A DNA stretch of 64,000 nt from Solanum dulcamara (Eukaryota; Streptophyta; Magnoliopsida; Solanales; Solanaceae), in contig NC_077237.1 in NCBI RefSeq assembly GCF_947179165.1, positions 64,401,523 through 64,465,522 on the forward strand, read 5' to 3'. The notes under the pieces were generated by a model that did not search any database, had not been told where the DNA came from, and worked only from the letters and a program-made list of their open reading frames with translations. Both the position numbers and the translations under genes were made by a program. Numbering within the stretch: the first letter of the stretch is position 1; the number at the start of each line of letters is the position of its first letter. This document shows, in pieces, positions 26,587 to 39,522 of the stretch.

Positions 26587-28405
26587 ATATACGTGCACGC
26601 AAAACTCTGTAATATATCAAACATCCCTTAGATATCATCATAAAGTATGTTCAAGAGCCCCTAGGTAGAGGAGCTTACACATCCCAACACTATTCAACCT
26701 ATAGGAGGCTCAAGGGTCGTAGTTCAACTACTTCAAGGCCTTTATCATTCAAAAGTGGGTACAAGTCATGAGTTACATCCAGAATCTATAAATGGGGCTA
26801 TATCCAAATCCATGTCCTATAGCACCTTTAGTCTAGTCTTTCTAGAAGTAGGAAAAGACAAGCTTTACATGCACCACTTCCTATCACATGGAAGACTTGA
26901 AAAGTAATGACTCAACTTATTACAAGAGTTCTAATCAGTAGGAAGTGAACAGGAGTCTTAACTCACCCTCAGAGTTTTAAGAGTGGAATAACTTCAAACA
27001 TCATATACACAATACTTACATCTAAGTCATGACAAAAGAGAGGAAGAATAACTTTACATACACTACTTCTCAGCATATAGAAGACTTGAGGAATGGAAGT
27101 TTAACTACTTTAAGAGTCTTAACATTCAACAGTGAACACGAATTATGAATCATGAATCATGTTCAGAGCTCATGAATAGAGTTACCCCAAGCTTCATACA
27201 CATATTACTTATCACTTAGATCTAAGACATGCCCAAAAGAAAGAACAGATAGGCTTTACATACTTATACCAAAACATGCCAAAAGAAGGAATAGCTTTAC
27301 ATACCTTTTACAGACTTCTCTTAATCACGTTCTCGTCGTCGTCCTCCAAACCTATTTAACATGGAATCAATACGAATATCAACCACCTTAGACTTTTCCA
27401 TCATCTTATAATACCTATGAGTACTCACAACATTCATTTCCTCGCTCGCCTTCTCGTCTAGTTCCTTAACTAGTTAAGGCATTAACGGAAATCGGGCAGC
27501 ACCTCCCCTATAATATACCCTATCCGAATTTCCAATTACACTCCTAATAACTATAGACAACCAACAAAAACAACCTGCAGCACATGTATAAGCAGTTCAC
27601 ACCAACATAATACAACACAAACTGCAAATGACTCGCTCAAAACAACGATACCAAAATAGGGTTTCTAGTTTCCATTTTGTAAAACCTTTAACTATATGAA
27701 ATGGGGGGTTGGGTGGCTACAACCAGCAGCTCCCACACCCCTTTTAGTATATTCTTAGGCCCTGCAACACAACACCACAACCTGCAGTATCACACCACAA
27801 GCACAACACCTTGCTTCGACTACAATTCAACTATAGCGACTCCAATTTAGTTTGTTTTTAACGTCCAGCATTTATATGAAGTTCTTACACTTCCAGAAGA
27901 ATACAAGATGTATAAAACACCCTATGATAGCAACATAAACTTCAAATTGAAAGGAAAGACCTTACCTTCCCCAAAATTGGCCAAAACTAGCCAAAACCTA
28001 GCCTCAAAAGTTCCTTAGAGTGCTGAAAAGTAGTGGACTGTTTGTGTCACGTTTTTGCTGCTCCAAATAGAAATTTTTTTCTATTAAACACCATCATATC
28101 ACCGTAGGATACCTTAAATAATTAATTTATAGAATGAAATCGGGCCTTACCTCTTTCTTGGCTCAAACCCGTAGCTAGTCTCTCTTTTTCTCTAGCTTTG
28201 CCTAGTTTGTTTTTGCTCAGTATAGATGCTGAAATGAACAATTAGTCAGAAATATATACTTATATATACCTCATTAGAAGGTTCTACATTTCATACCCTA
28301 AGGGTGACATGTGGAATCCCCCTAGGGTGACATGTGGCAGCCCCCTAGGGTGCCACCTCAATCATGCACCCAATCCAAAACTGCCACATGCGTAGGCCCT
28401 ACCTT

Positions 28406-28467
28406 AAGTAGGTGTATCACCTACTTGGTCCAAGTAGGTGCATCACCTGCTTGCTTCCAAGTAGGTG
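28406..28467. repeat. Hairpin-forming inverted repeats in the nested LTR
   Basis: AAGTAGGTG (28406-28414) and CACCTACTT (28418-28426) form a perfect 9-bp stem with a 3-base loop. A second, nearly perfect hairpin is at 28432-28452, and a third left arm is at 28459-28467. The cluster lies about 340-400 bases from the LTR start. Confidence 0.85.
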
Positions 28468-28813
28468 CTATGCCTCCTTCTGCCTCTCCCGTGGGTTCAT
28501 AATCTCATCTTAGTTTAGGAGCCTATGTAATCCTTGCTACGTAAGCTCAACATGTACTTCAGTAGCTTAGTTATGTAAGTCATCTAAGTTGGTAGCTTAT
28601 GTAAGTAAGTCAAGTCCTACGACTTGTTATTTTGGCCTCCAACTCATTTCAAATACTTATAGACCTATTTCCAACCTTCACTCTTAAGGGGTGTCACGTC
28701 CTCCCTTCCTTAGAGTTATTTAATCATGTTATAGATAATCTGGGTCACGGAACAACTTTCAAGAAGTTTAAGAAGACGTTCCGAAGCATAAAGGTACGGG
28801 GTATAACATCATT

Positions 28814-30790
28814 CAATATCAACTCTCTTATTCCATCAACATTTGGAACACACAACCGACCTTGGTAATGTAGTACCCCATCTTGTCCTAGGGAGAAAAC
28901 CTCAATGGATTTTTCAGCAACCGACTTCTTCAATTTGACCAAAGTTGGATCATTGTTTTGCTTGGCCTTGACTTCTGCCGCAAGAGACGATTCCTTTTAG
29001 CTTTCTCAACATGTGCGACACTACCCATAGACAACCGACTAAGAGCATCGGCTACAATATTTGCCTTACCCGGATGGTAGAATATGCTCATGTCATAGTC
29101 TTTTAGGAGTTCAAGCCACCTCCATTGCCTAATGTTTAAGTACTTGACTAAACACATATTGAAAGCTTCTGTGGTTGGTAAACACATCAACATGCATCCT
29201 ATAAAGATAGTAGCGCCAAATTTTCAATGCAAACACAACCGCCGCAAGTTTAAGATCATGGGTTGGGTAGTTTCTTTCATGTACTTTAAGTTGCCTAGAG
29301 GTATAGCTATAACCTTACCATGTTGCATCAAGACACAACCCAAACCAACACATGAAGCATCACAATAAACAACAAACCCATCTAAACCTTTGGGCAATGT
29401 TAAGATAGGAGCCGATGTAAGACGATCTTTCAATATTTGGAAGCTTTTCTCACATTTTTCCGACCATTGAAACTTTGCCTTCTTTTGTGTCAACTTAGTT
29501 AAAGGCGAACAAATAGATAAGAAACCTTCAACAAACCTTCTGTAGTATCTGGCTAAGCCCAAAAAGCTTCAAATGTCCGAAGGAGATAATGGTCTAGGCC
29601 AATTTTTAACCGCCTCTATTTTCTTTGGATCTACTTTAATCCCATCATCGGACACCACATGGCCAAGAAATGCAACCTCTCTTAGCTATACATTAAGGGG
29701 GGAAAACTATTCGCTAAGTTATCCAAATATGACACCACTACAAACATATCCAAATATGGCTTGAAAATGTGATTCATCAACTCCATGAATATAGATGGAG
29801 AATTCTTCAACCAAACGACATTACTATAAATTCAAAATGACCATACCTCGTCTGAAAAGCCGTGTTGGGAATATCACACTCCTTTACCCTTAATTGATGA
29901 TAACCGGAACGGAAGTCAATATTAGAAAAATAGCTTTCTCCTTGTAATTGATCAAACAAGTTATCTATCCTTGGTATTGGATATTTGTTCTTTATGGTGA
30001 CCTTATTCAATTGTCGGTAGTCTATACACGTTCGGAGTGACCCATATTTCTTCCTAACAAATAACACGGGAGCACCCCATGTAGAAATACTTGGTCTTAT
30101 AAAACCCTTATCCAACAAATCCTTCAATTGTTCTTTCAACTCCTTAAGTTCCGCCGAAGCTATACTATAAGGAGGAATAGAGATAGGTTGGGTATCATGA
30201 AGGAGATCTATGCCAAAGTCAATCTCCCTTTCGGGAGGAACACCAGGCAAATCATCGGGAAACACGTCAAAGAACACATTAACTATAGGGATCGACTCAA
30301 GAGTAGGAGTTTTGGAGTCAATGTCCCTAACTCGCACAATATGATTAATGCACCCTTTGGAAATCATTCTTTGAGACTTAATACATGAGATGAATAGACC
30401 CTTAACCACTGAATCATTACCCTTCCATTCAAGAATAGCCTCATTAGGGAAGTGAAAATTAACCACACGATTTCTACAACATATAGATGCGTAACCGGCA
30501 TGTAACCAATCCATACCAAGAATGATTTTGAAGTCAATCATATCAAGTTCAACAAGGTCACATGAAAAAACTTTGTAAAAGACCCATACAGGACAATTTC
30601 TATAATCTCTCTTGGCTAATACCGAACCACGAACGAGAGTATAAACCGAGAAAGGTTCTACTAACACTCCGGGGTACATATCAAACCTCATAGCAATATA
30701 AGAAGTAACAAAATACAAGTTGGCACCTGGATCAAGCAATGCATATATATAAAAGTTAAAGACTCATAACATACACGTGACCACATCGGG
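28814..30790 (-). pseudogene. Protease-RT-RNase H of Gypsy element 2, RT active site deleted
   Basis: Protease begins near 30760 with [12 protein letters not shown], where proline replaces the usual Thr or Ser of the DTGA/DSGA motif, as in some plant chromoviruses. Frame is open through [18 protein letters not shown] and RT motifs to [10 protein letters not shown] near 29807. At about 29690-29730 the region that should contain the YIDD box and the next 30 or so residues is missing: VVV joins almost directly to EVAFLGHVVS. RNase H follows with YCDASCVGLGCVLM (near 29350) and [11 protein letters not shown] (near 29050). The integrase N-terminal domain starts at 28942-28814 and is cut by the nested LTR. 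Confidence 0.85.
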
Positions 30791-30829
30791 AGCCTCATCA
30801 ACCACTTGCCTAGCATGAAAAGCATAGAA

Positions 30830-31805
30830 TCAGTTGTTGAGTTGGCCACCCTTAGGTTGAGATTGGGCGCCTTGTTGCACTTGGCCTTTTAAAGGACGAC
30901 CATATCCACCCTTATTGGCTACACGAGGGCACTCAGATTGCTTATGTCCCATCTTGCCACATCCATAACAAGCACCCATTCCGATCAAGCACTTTCCTCC
31001 ATAATTCCTTCCACACTTTGCATATTTTGGAAGAGAAGGGTTACTAGCATTTGCACCTCCTTTACCTTGATATTTAGGGTATGGCACCCTATCCTTAGCA
31101 AACTTATTCCCCGAGCTTTGTCCTTGATGAGAGCATCTACTACTACCAACAGTCCTAGCATTGGAGAACCCACCTTCATACTGGGCTCTCTTAGAATCCC
31201 TCACCCTCATTTCTTTGAGTTTTTCCCTTCAATTTGTTCAACAAAAGTCATGAGCCGAGATATTTCCATCTCCTTAACAAACATAGTGGTGCGACATTCC
31301 TTAGAAACCAAATTGGACACCCCCGATATGAATTTACTCATTCGAGCACGTGGATCGGCAATTATTGAAGGAGCATACTTAGATATCTTAGTAAACTTGA
31401 GGGAATAGTCCCTCATCCCCATGTTGCCTTGTCGAAGATTTATAAACTCCAACACTTTAGCCTCCCTTAACTCAAGAGGGAAAAAGTGATCAAAGAAAGT
31501 AAATTTGAAAGCTTCCCATTCGACAGGACATTCATCCACCCTCTCCAACTTCTATTGAGTGTACCATAGTTGAGAAACACCTTTGAGTTGGTAAGATGCC
31601 AACTCCACTTTTTCTTCCGAAGTCACCCTCATAATACTCACTATTTGTAGACCTCATCAATGAACTCTTGAGGATCCTCATCGACCCTTGAGCCATAAAA
31701 TTTTGTAGGATTCATTCGTGAAAAGTCCCTAACTCTTGAAGGTGGAGTAGGAACATTAGGAGGAGCCACGACACCTTGGTTGGTCATTACTCTGGATAGC
31801 ATAGC
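30830..31805 (-). pseudogene. gag of Gypsy element 2, N-terminus lost
   Basis: The stretch at 31207-31548 carries the retrotransposon gag core, including FFPLELREAKVLEFINLRQG. At 30830-31210 a basic region leads to the zinc knuckle CYGCGKMGHKQSECP, which has all four C-C-H-C ligands. Frameshifts and stops join the parts. The N-terminus ends at MLSRVMTNQG near 31797; normal gag would continue upstream, but element 4 sequence begins there. Confidence 0.82.
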
Positions 31806-32503
31806 CACTCCCAATAGATTTCTTCCCTCTCACGTATGCTCTCAAGATTTTCTTCCAAGTCAAGAATAAGCTCACAAGTTCAAGACTCCTTCTCCAATTT
31901 CAAGATAGAATTCTCCAAGGTATGTGGGAATTTCATCCATGGATCTTATTCCCTCCATAGACTCCAAAACTATTTTCAATTTTTCTTTTGAGATTTCTTC
32001 CTAAACCCTAGGTTTTGATAATCTTACATTGGGTTCATTCAGTTATGCTTTTTTCAACTTCAATGATCTTATTATGCATGAATGGATCTTAATTATACGG
32101 TTTTGATGAGTTTTACATGAACCCATGCATTATGTCTATTTTCATGAATTTGATTTATGCTTAAGATCTATGCATGTATCATGAATTTAGAAGTATGATT
32201 TTAAGGATGATTTTATGAAAAGAATCAATTATGATTTCTATGAACAAAAAGGTTACCTAAATATAAAGTATTCTATCATAAATTTTAAGAAACTACGGTT
32301 TAGTTCAAAAGGGAAGTTATCTAATCATGAAGGTTTTCCATGATTTTTCTATGAATGAGCTCATCATGATTTTCATTCTTAGATAAATATCTCTTTGAAA
32401 ATGTTATGGTATCATGATTACTAAAGGAGTTATTCTTATGATTTTCAAGTATGCTATGATAAAACTATTATATGATTATGACTATTCCATTTAGAATATT
32501 ATT
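31806..32503 (+). repeat. LTR of Gypsy element 4, left part
   Basis: A CT-rich leader is followed by AAGGTATGTGGG at 31917-31928 and TTTCATCCATGG, then T-rich sequence. The start of the LTR is missing. No coding sequence is seen. Confidence 0.6.
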
Positions 32504-34941
32504 GTCATGCCCTGGGTCTACATCCTAGGCGTGGCCGGCACTCAAAAAATATTGTTGGTTCCCGAGAAAACTTTTTTCCTTAGCTGACTACTAAGTGGAA
32601 GACTTAACTTGTTAAATAAGGTTTAAAAGCAGTGAGAATATTTAAATACTTAAATAAAATCTCATAACAAGTCTGAAAATACTCTAAAATGTATATAAAA
32701 GAATATTTAAACATAATCTTTGAAAATTGAAATGACTCTACACACAGTCTATGAAGCCTCTAAGTACTAAGATAGGTACCAGAATAGGCCATCGGCTAAC
32801 TCAAAGGATAAATAAATAAATACTGACTAAACTAAAAAGAGTTAATCCAAAATCAAGGAGGTCTCAGCAAAAGTTGGACGAATGTGATCTTCAATGATGC
32901 ATCGGTTGAGGATCTCTAACACTTGTATCTGTATCATAAAACAATGCAGCATTGAAACACGCTAGTAGATGAAATATACGGTATGTAAAATGGCTAAAGT
33001 AAAACAACTGAACGGAATACTCATGATCAAAGACTGAACTAACTTAACTCAAATAAAGCATGCTAGCATAAACATATGTCAATGCTTTGAAAAATATAAA
33101 TAGGTAGATACAACTCAATAAAAAGTAATGTTTTCTCTTTTGGGGAGTTTCTCTAACTGACAACCATCACTATGAGCCTCGTGACTATACAACATACTGC
33201 ACACATTGCTAGATCAATCTATTACCTTTCCAGGATAAGAGATGCAAGCTCAAATCATGGATTTATATAGAAGTTCGTATCAAGGACTGAAGTGAAGAGT
33301 CACTCAAACCAATGGCATGATCCTATCCTACACTGGCTACGTAGTTTATGAGGTTTGAGTTATCTAAACTCTTATCCAATTCGATGCTCAATACTACTCC
33401 CAAAATATGCAATAATGTTCATATACTCAGGTGAGTGAAACTACTCAAAATCTATCTCATTGAGTCTAGTTAGACTTTACTTTGGTAAGCTCAAACTCTT
33501 TCAACTCTTTATGCTTTCTCTTTGAAAATTAATATGCATTTACAAACTACTCACGTCTCATCAAATGCTTTCTCAAAAAATCATTTATGCTAAATACTTT
33601 AACTCATTTAGACTTGGTAACATCATGCATAAAATCAGTAATATAAGGTATTACAACTCAAGGGATATAATGTTCTCAAAACCCCTTTTCTAAATTAAGA
33701 CATGAAAACATATCCTTCTTCAACTCAAAACAATGTATAGCAAAGAAATTGTAAATACTCAACTATGGTTCATGTAAATATAAGTATGAACAACAAATTC
33801 AAGAATTTAATTTATCGGAATAATCATAATAGAATAATTATACAAAGAACTCAATGAAAGACATCATAACTCAATCAGAACCTCAATATAATGGTACTAA
33901 AACTCAAGCTTGAACTCATATGAACAATGTAGATGTAGAGAGAGAGGACAAACTCATTCCAATACTATGATTAACCTTATATACCTAGAAGAAAGATGTT
34001 CCTTGCGAGACATAAAGAACACAATGACTACGCTTGAACCCTAGCTTTTTCTCCTCTCCAATCTTTTTTCTAAATGTTTGAAGTGTTAATGAGGGACCTA
34101 AATTAGTCCCAAATTGTTAGGGTTTGGTTTGAAAAAGGCAGAAAAAGACCAAACTATCCTTCATTTAAATTGTCTCTGGCCTTCCATAGTCCATCCTATG
34201 GATCGTTGAACCTTTTATGGGCTATTAAATACCCTTCATAGAAATGGGTACCCAAACATAGGCTCATTGGAACTAGTAGGGATTGGGTCTACAGATCTTA
34301 GACCCTTTTATGGTTTGTGGGCCATTCCAATAGAACAACACTAGGGGTTCTTGGAAACTTGGGTCTATGGACCCTTCTATGGGTCATAGACCTTTAGACG
34401 GGTCATAGATCCAAGTTGTAGAACCATGTACACTTTCCAATAGCTACTAGAATATTCAAGGTGAATCTAAGGAACCCTTCTACGGGTTGTAGACCCTTCT
34501 ACTGGTCATAGGAGTAGCTTATGGAATAGGTCTGAGACTTAGGTGTAGGGACCCCTTCTATGGTCCTAGAAACTTTTACGGGCCGTAACACCTTCTGTAG
34601 AAGTGTCTCAATAACTAAAAATTGTACTAAGTCTAGGAGGAACCAATGAGTCCCTCCGATGATCCGTAGCACTTTTTACAAGCCAGGTGGCACTCGTGGA
34701 AATCCTTTCATACAGAAACTCAGTTCTCCTCTGGGTTCTTTAGGACTAATTTAAGTTTGAATATCTTGGGGTATTATAATTACCTAGCACAGAGTTGGAC
34801 TAATATTACCTAGGTTCTAGAACTACGTGTCTCCATAAGATTGCCTTAATTGACCTTAACTAATAGCTCCACGATAGCTCATATTTATGGTCCTTACCTT
34901 GGAAAGTAAGAGACTTTATTTTTGATGTGGGAGGTATGACA
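32504..34941 (-). mobile_element. Nested LTR (probably solo), copy A
   Basis: On the - strand it starts TGTCATACCTCCCACATC and ends GGGCATGACA, giving proper TG..CA ends. Motifs of the type TCTACGGGTCGTAGA crowd 34180-34700. The flanks (ATTAT and ATGGA) do not match, so the target-site duplication is lost or was never there. The right junction is repeated exactly in copy B at 39522. Confidence 0.7.
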
Positions 34942-35609
34942 ATGGACTCCATTTTAAAGTTCGCATGGTTTATTATTGCTTAATCGTATCTATAAATATG
35001 TTATGTTCTCAATTATGATTTACTTACAAGTTTTGCATTGACCATGTATCATGTTCCGAACTGTGTTTTAAAAGCTTTCTACTATGTTTTAGCTTTGACA
35101 TTGCATTATCATGCTTATGTCATGCATTGCACACTATCTATAGTCGGTACATTCTATAGTGCTATCACATACTTCTTTTGTGTATATTTATTTAGAATAT
35201 AGGTCATGACGCTCTCCATCCAAGTCAAAGTTAGTAGTGTCTCTAGTCAGCATTACTTGTTTGGTGAGTCCTCATGCTTTAAGGGAAAAACTATTTATAA
35301 TGTCTTTCATTTCATGACTTTTAGTCTCAAAATTGTTTAGGTGAGCTAAAGCTTGTCCTACGCCCCCATTTAAGATAGTTAGAGTTATGTCAGACTAGTA
35401 TGGTTATTTCCACTTTGCAAGTTCTCTTCTCAAATTTTCTTTACTTGAGTTGCTATGAAAAGATTATTTTGAGACATATTTTCTGTATTTCTCTAATATT
35501 GATTCTTATGTTATCCTAATTCATGTTATGTTATACTAAGAGGCTTGTTTAGTGTCTCATGGAATTCTATTCACTATGTCACATCTATGGTCTAGCTTGG
35601 GTCATGACA
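34942..35609 (+). repeat. LTR of Gypsy element 4, right part, copy A
   Basis: It runs to GGGTCATGACA, directly followed by the PBS. It contains the uninterrupted site (TAT at 35386-35388) that is occupied by a MITE in copy B. Confidence 0.75.
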
Positions 35610-35613
35610 AACT

Positions 35614-35625
35614 TTGTATCAGAGC
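35614..35625 (+). other. Primer binding site, copy A
   Basis: TTGTATCAGAGC differs by one base from the initiator tRNA-Met complement. The copy B counterpart reads TTATATCAGAGC at 40586-40597. Confidence 0.75.
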
Positions 35626-35818
35626 ATTAGGTTCAAGTGTCCTAGGGTGTCTGACAAAGTTGCACCGAATAGAGTCTTGTTCATGGGTGTAAATTGTACC
35701 GTATTTATGAATTTGAGGTTGTCATACATTTAAGAAAATTTACTTATTTGATCACTCCTACGTTGTGTGACAAAGTTGAAAAATAATTTTAACTCATGTT
35801 CTTTGTGCTTACAGAAAT

Positions 35819-37423
35819 ATGCATCCACAAACATCTCTACATCGAAGAAATGTAGACCAAGAGGAGGGGCATCAAGCTTCACAAGCTCTAGTTGATCCTT
35901 TAATCGAGCAAGTCTCTCATGCCCAGTTTAAGACGGATTTCTAAGTGTTTTCCCAAGTTATAGAAGCAAAAACAAACTGTGAGATGGTAGATATAGTGAA
36001 CTTACATATAGGTATGGTGGCGATAAGGGTTCGAGAATTCACAAAAAAGGAATCCTCCAAACTTTCATGGGTCTAAGGTGGACGAATATCCACAAGAGTT
36101 TATTGAGGGGATCAAAAAGATTGTTGATATCATAGGTGTGGCTCCAGTGGAAAAGGTGGATTTGGCTGCTTATCAAATGAAGAAAGTGGCTGAATTTTAG
36201 TTCAACCAATGGAAGGAGGAGATATTTGTAGGTGAGGGTCCCTTCAATTGGGGAAAGTTTAAGGATGCTTTCCTAGACCCATTTTTCCCCTTGAGTTGAG
36301 GGAGACAAAAGTGCAAGAAATCATCAATTTGAGACAAAGAAACATAAGTGTGAGGGAGTATGCCTTGAAGTTCACTTAATTTTCCTAGTATGCTCCATAT
36401 TTTACGGTTGACTCTAGATCTTATATAAGAAAGTTTGTTTCTGGTGTATTTTGGATATGGTTTTCAAGGAATGTAGAACCGCAATGTTGATCAAAGTGAT
36501 GGATATCTCGAGGTTGATGACTCATACTAAAAATAATTAAGGAGGAAAATCTTAAGGAGAGGGATGGAGAGTCCAAGATAAATCGAACAGATGGTGTTGA
36601 TTTCTTTCATTAAAGGTCCAGAATTAGGGTCGTTCACAGTTTTGACAAAAGAACTCTTATCAAAATTCATCTATTGCTCTAGTTAAAAAGCCCAACAAAG
36701 ATAGGGTGTCTGTCCCTAAGCCTCAAGAAGGAGCTTCTAGTGTATAGATAGTCCCCAAATATAGGAAGTGTATGAAGAACCATCAGGAGATTTCTTAGCA
36801 GGTTTTGATGCATGTTTTGGTTTTGGTAAGATGTGGCACAAGGTGAGAGATAGCCCTTAATGTTAGGCTCAGACTACCTCTTCTGGTTTACTAGTTCAAC
36901 AGGGTGCTTTATCCGGTTCTGGTGGTGGTCAATCGTAGAAAAGGTTTTACGCTCTTTATACTCGATAAGATGTGGATGATTCTCTGGATGTGGTTACTAG
37001 TATGTTACGAGTCTTTCAATTTGATGTTTATGCTTTGTTAGATCCTACAGATAATCTTTGTTTTTCTACTCTTTATGTTTCTATGATGTTTGATGTTAGT
37101 CCCAAAATCTTGTTAGAACTTTTCTAAGTCTGTACTCCTAAGGATGACTCAATCTTAGCTAAGTAGGTATACAGACATTGTCCAATTTTAGTTTTTCATA
37201 AAATCACCTCTGCGGATATGTAGAGTTAGATATGACTGACTTTGATGTTATTCATTATATGGATTTGATTCATGCTTATTATGCATATATTGATTGTAGA
37301 AGAGTGGTAAGGTTTCAATTCCCAAATGAACCAATCATAGAGTGTAAGGGTGGTAATTTTGTGACTAAGGGTCAGTTTATTTATGCCTTTTAGCAATGAG
37401 TTCCTCCGAAAGTAAGGAGGTCT
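35819..37423 (+). pseudogene. gag and protease start, copy A, broken
   Basis: The start at 35819 parallels that of copy B at 40801. The gag core (KVDEYPQEFIEGIKKI near 36076) and the later DVYALLDPTDNL protease region near 37020 are readable between stops. The sequence stays alignable with copy B up to about 37423 and then jumps to the beginning of the duplicated block. It has many stops and is inactive. Confidence 0.72.
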
Positions 37424-39522
37424 CACCAAATGTTGGACAAATGTGATCTTTAACGATGTGCCAATTCAGGATATTTAACACCTATATCTACATCATAAAA
37501 TGATGCAGCATAAAAAACATCAGTACATGGATTGAACGGTATGTAAAATGGTTGAAGTTAAATAATTGAACGGAATAATCATGATCAAAAACTAAACTTA
37601 CTCAACACAAATAAAGCAAGCAGGTATAAAAATACATCAATGCTTCTAATATATAAATAAGTAAATGCAACTCAATACAAAAGTAATGTTTTCTATTTAG
37701 GAGATATTCTCTAATCGACAATTATTAATATGAGCCTCGTGATGATACAACATATTGCTCATGTTGCTAGAGCCATCCATTACCTTATCGGGATAAGGGA
37801 CGCAAACTCAACTTACAGATGCATATAAAACTTTGTAGCGGGCACTAAAGTGAGGAGTAATCCAAACCAATGGCACGATCATATTCTGCGCTGCCTACGT
37901 AGTTTTTGGAGTTTGATTTATCTAAACTCTTACCCAAATTAATGCTCAATACTATTGCCAAAATATACAATAATTCTCATATACTCAGATGAGTGAAAAT
38001 ACTAAAAATATATCTCATTTAGTCTCATTGAACTTTAATTTGGTAAGCTCAAACTCTTTCAACTCCTTTTCCTTTCTTTTGAAAAATGATATGCATTTAC
38101 AAACTACTCAAGTCCCATCAAATGCTTTCTCAAAAATATCGTTTATGCTTAATATTATAACTCCTTTAGACTTGGTAAAATCATGCATAAAATCAGTAAT
38201 GTAAAGTATTATAACTCAAGGGATATAATGTGCTCAAAACACTTTCCTAAATTAAGACATGAAAACATATCTTCTTCAACTCCAAACAATGTATAATAAA
38301 GAAATTATAAATACTCAACTATGGTTCATGTGAATATAAGCATGAATAACAAATTCAAGAACTTGAATTTATGGGAATAATCACAATAGAATAATTAAAT
38401 AGAGAACTTAATGAAAGACATCATAACTCCCTCAAAACCTCAATGTAATGGATTAAAACTCAAGGTTGAAATCATATGAATGAAATGTAGATGTAAGGAG
38501 AGAGGAAAAACTCAGTCCAACATTGTGATTAGCCTTACATACCTAGAAGAATGATTTTCTTGGCGAGACTCAAAGAACATAATGACTATGCTTGAACCCT
38601 AGCTTTTTCTCCTCTCTAATCTTTTCTCTAAGTATTTGAAGTGTTAATGAAGGAATATACACATAGGATACTAATAAGGGATATAAATTAGTCCCAAAAT
38701 GTTAGGGTTTTAGTTTGAAAAGGGTTGGAAAAGAACAAACTACCCTTCATTTAAATTGTCTCTGGCCCTCTACGGGTCGTCCTATGGATCGTACAACCTT
38801 TTACAGGCCGTAGAAGACCCTACAGAGAAATAGGCACCCAAACATGGGCTCACTAGAAATTTTAGGGATTAGTTCTACATATCATAGAGCCTTTTATGAC
38901 TTGTTGGTCATGCTCATAGAAGAGCAATGGGGGTTCTTGGGGGCTTGGGTCTATGGACCATTCTACGGTTCATAGACACTCAGATGGGTCGTATATCCTA
39001 GTCGTAGAACCGTGTACACTTTTATATACCTACTGGAATTTTCTAAGTGGGTCTATGGACCCCTTCTACGGGTCGTAGATCCTTCTACTAGTCATAGGAG
39101 TAGCTCATGGAATGGGTCTGAGAATTGGGTCTTACGACCTCCCCTATGGTCCGTAAAAATTTCTAAGGGTTGTAGAATACTTCCATAGAATGTTCTTAAC
39201 AACTAAATATTTCAATAAGTCTGGGAGGTACGGATGAGGCCCTCTTACAATCTATAGAAGTTTCTACAAACGATAGGTGGCACCTGTGGAACTCCTTTGA
39301 TGTAGAAACTAAGTTCTCCTCTAGGTTCTTTAGGGCTAATCTAAGTTGGAATATCTTTGGGAGTTATAATTACCTAGCACAAAGTTGGACTAGTGGAGCT
39401 AACCCAAGTTCCAGAACTAAGTGCCTTAATTAACCTTAGCTAATGGATCCACGACATCTCATATTTATGGTCCTTACCATGGCAAGTAGGAAAATCTATT
39501 TTTTGATGTGACAGGTATGACA
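37424..39522 (-). mobile_element. Nested LTR, copy B, end truncated by the duplication junction
   Basis: It corresponds to 32855-34941 of copy A and shares the exact right border GTATGACA|ATGGACTC. By eye the copies are about 80 % identical. The terminal 350 bases present in copy A are absent because the duplicated block starts inside the LTR. Inverted TACGGGTCGTAGA motifs lie at 38765-39300. Confidence 0.75.

Larger units (their letters stand above)
25521..28808 (-). mobile_element. Nested solo LTR, 3.3 kb, with target-site duplication
   Basis: It begins TGTTATACCCCGTACC on the - strand and ends GGTTGTAACA. It is flanked by TTATT (25516-25520) and TCATT (28809-28813), a 5-bp duplication with one mismatch. 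Removing the insert and one repeat rejoins the integrase frame of element 2 (ELILN followed by KTHSSRY), which fixes the borders independently. There is no internal coding region, so I read it as a solo LTR left by LTR-LTR recombination. Confidence 0.87.
21890..31805 (-). mobile_element. Gypsy chromovirus element 2, 5' end lost, with nested solo LTR
   Basis: Reading leftwards on the - strand: gag, protease, RT, RNase H, integrase, chromodomain, polypurine tract and a 3' LTR. The gag N-terminus breaks off near 31805, where LTR sequence of element 4 on the other strand begins, so the 5' LTR is absent from the window. A solo LTR sits inside the integrase N-terminal region at 25521-28808. Confidence 0.87.
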
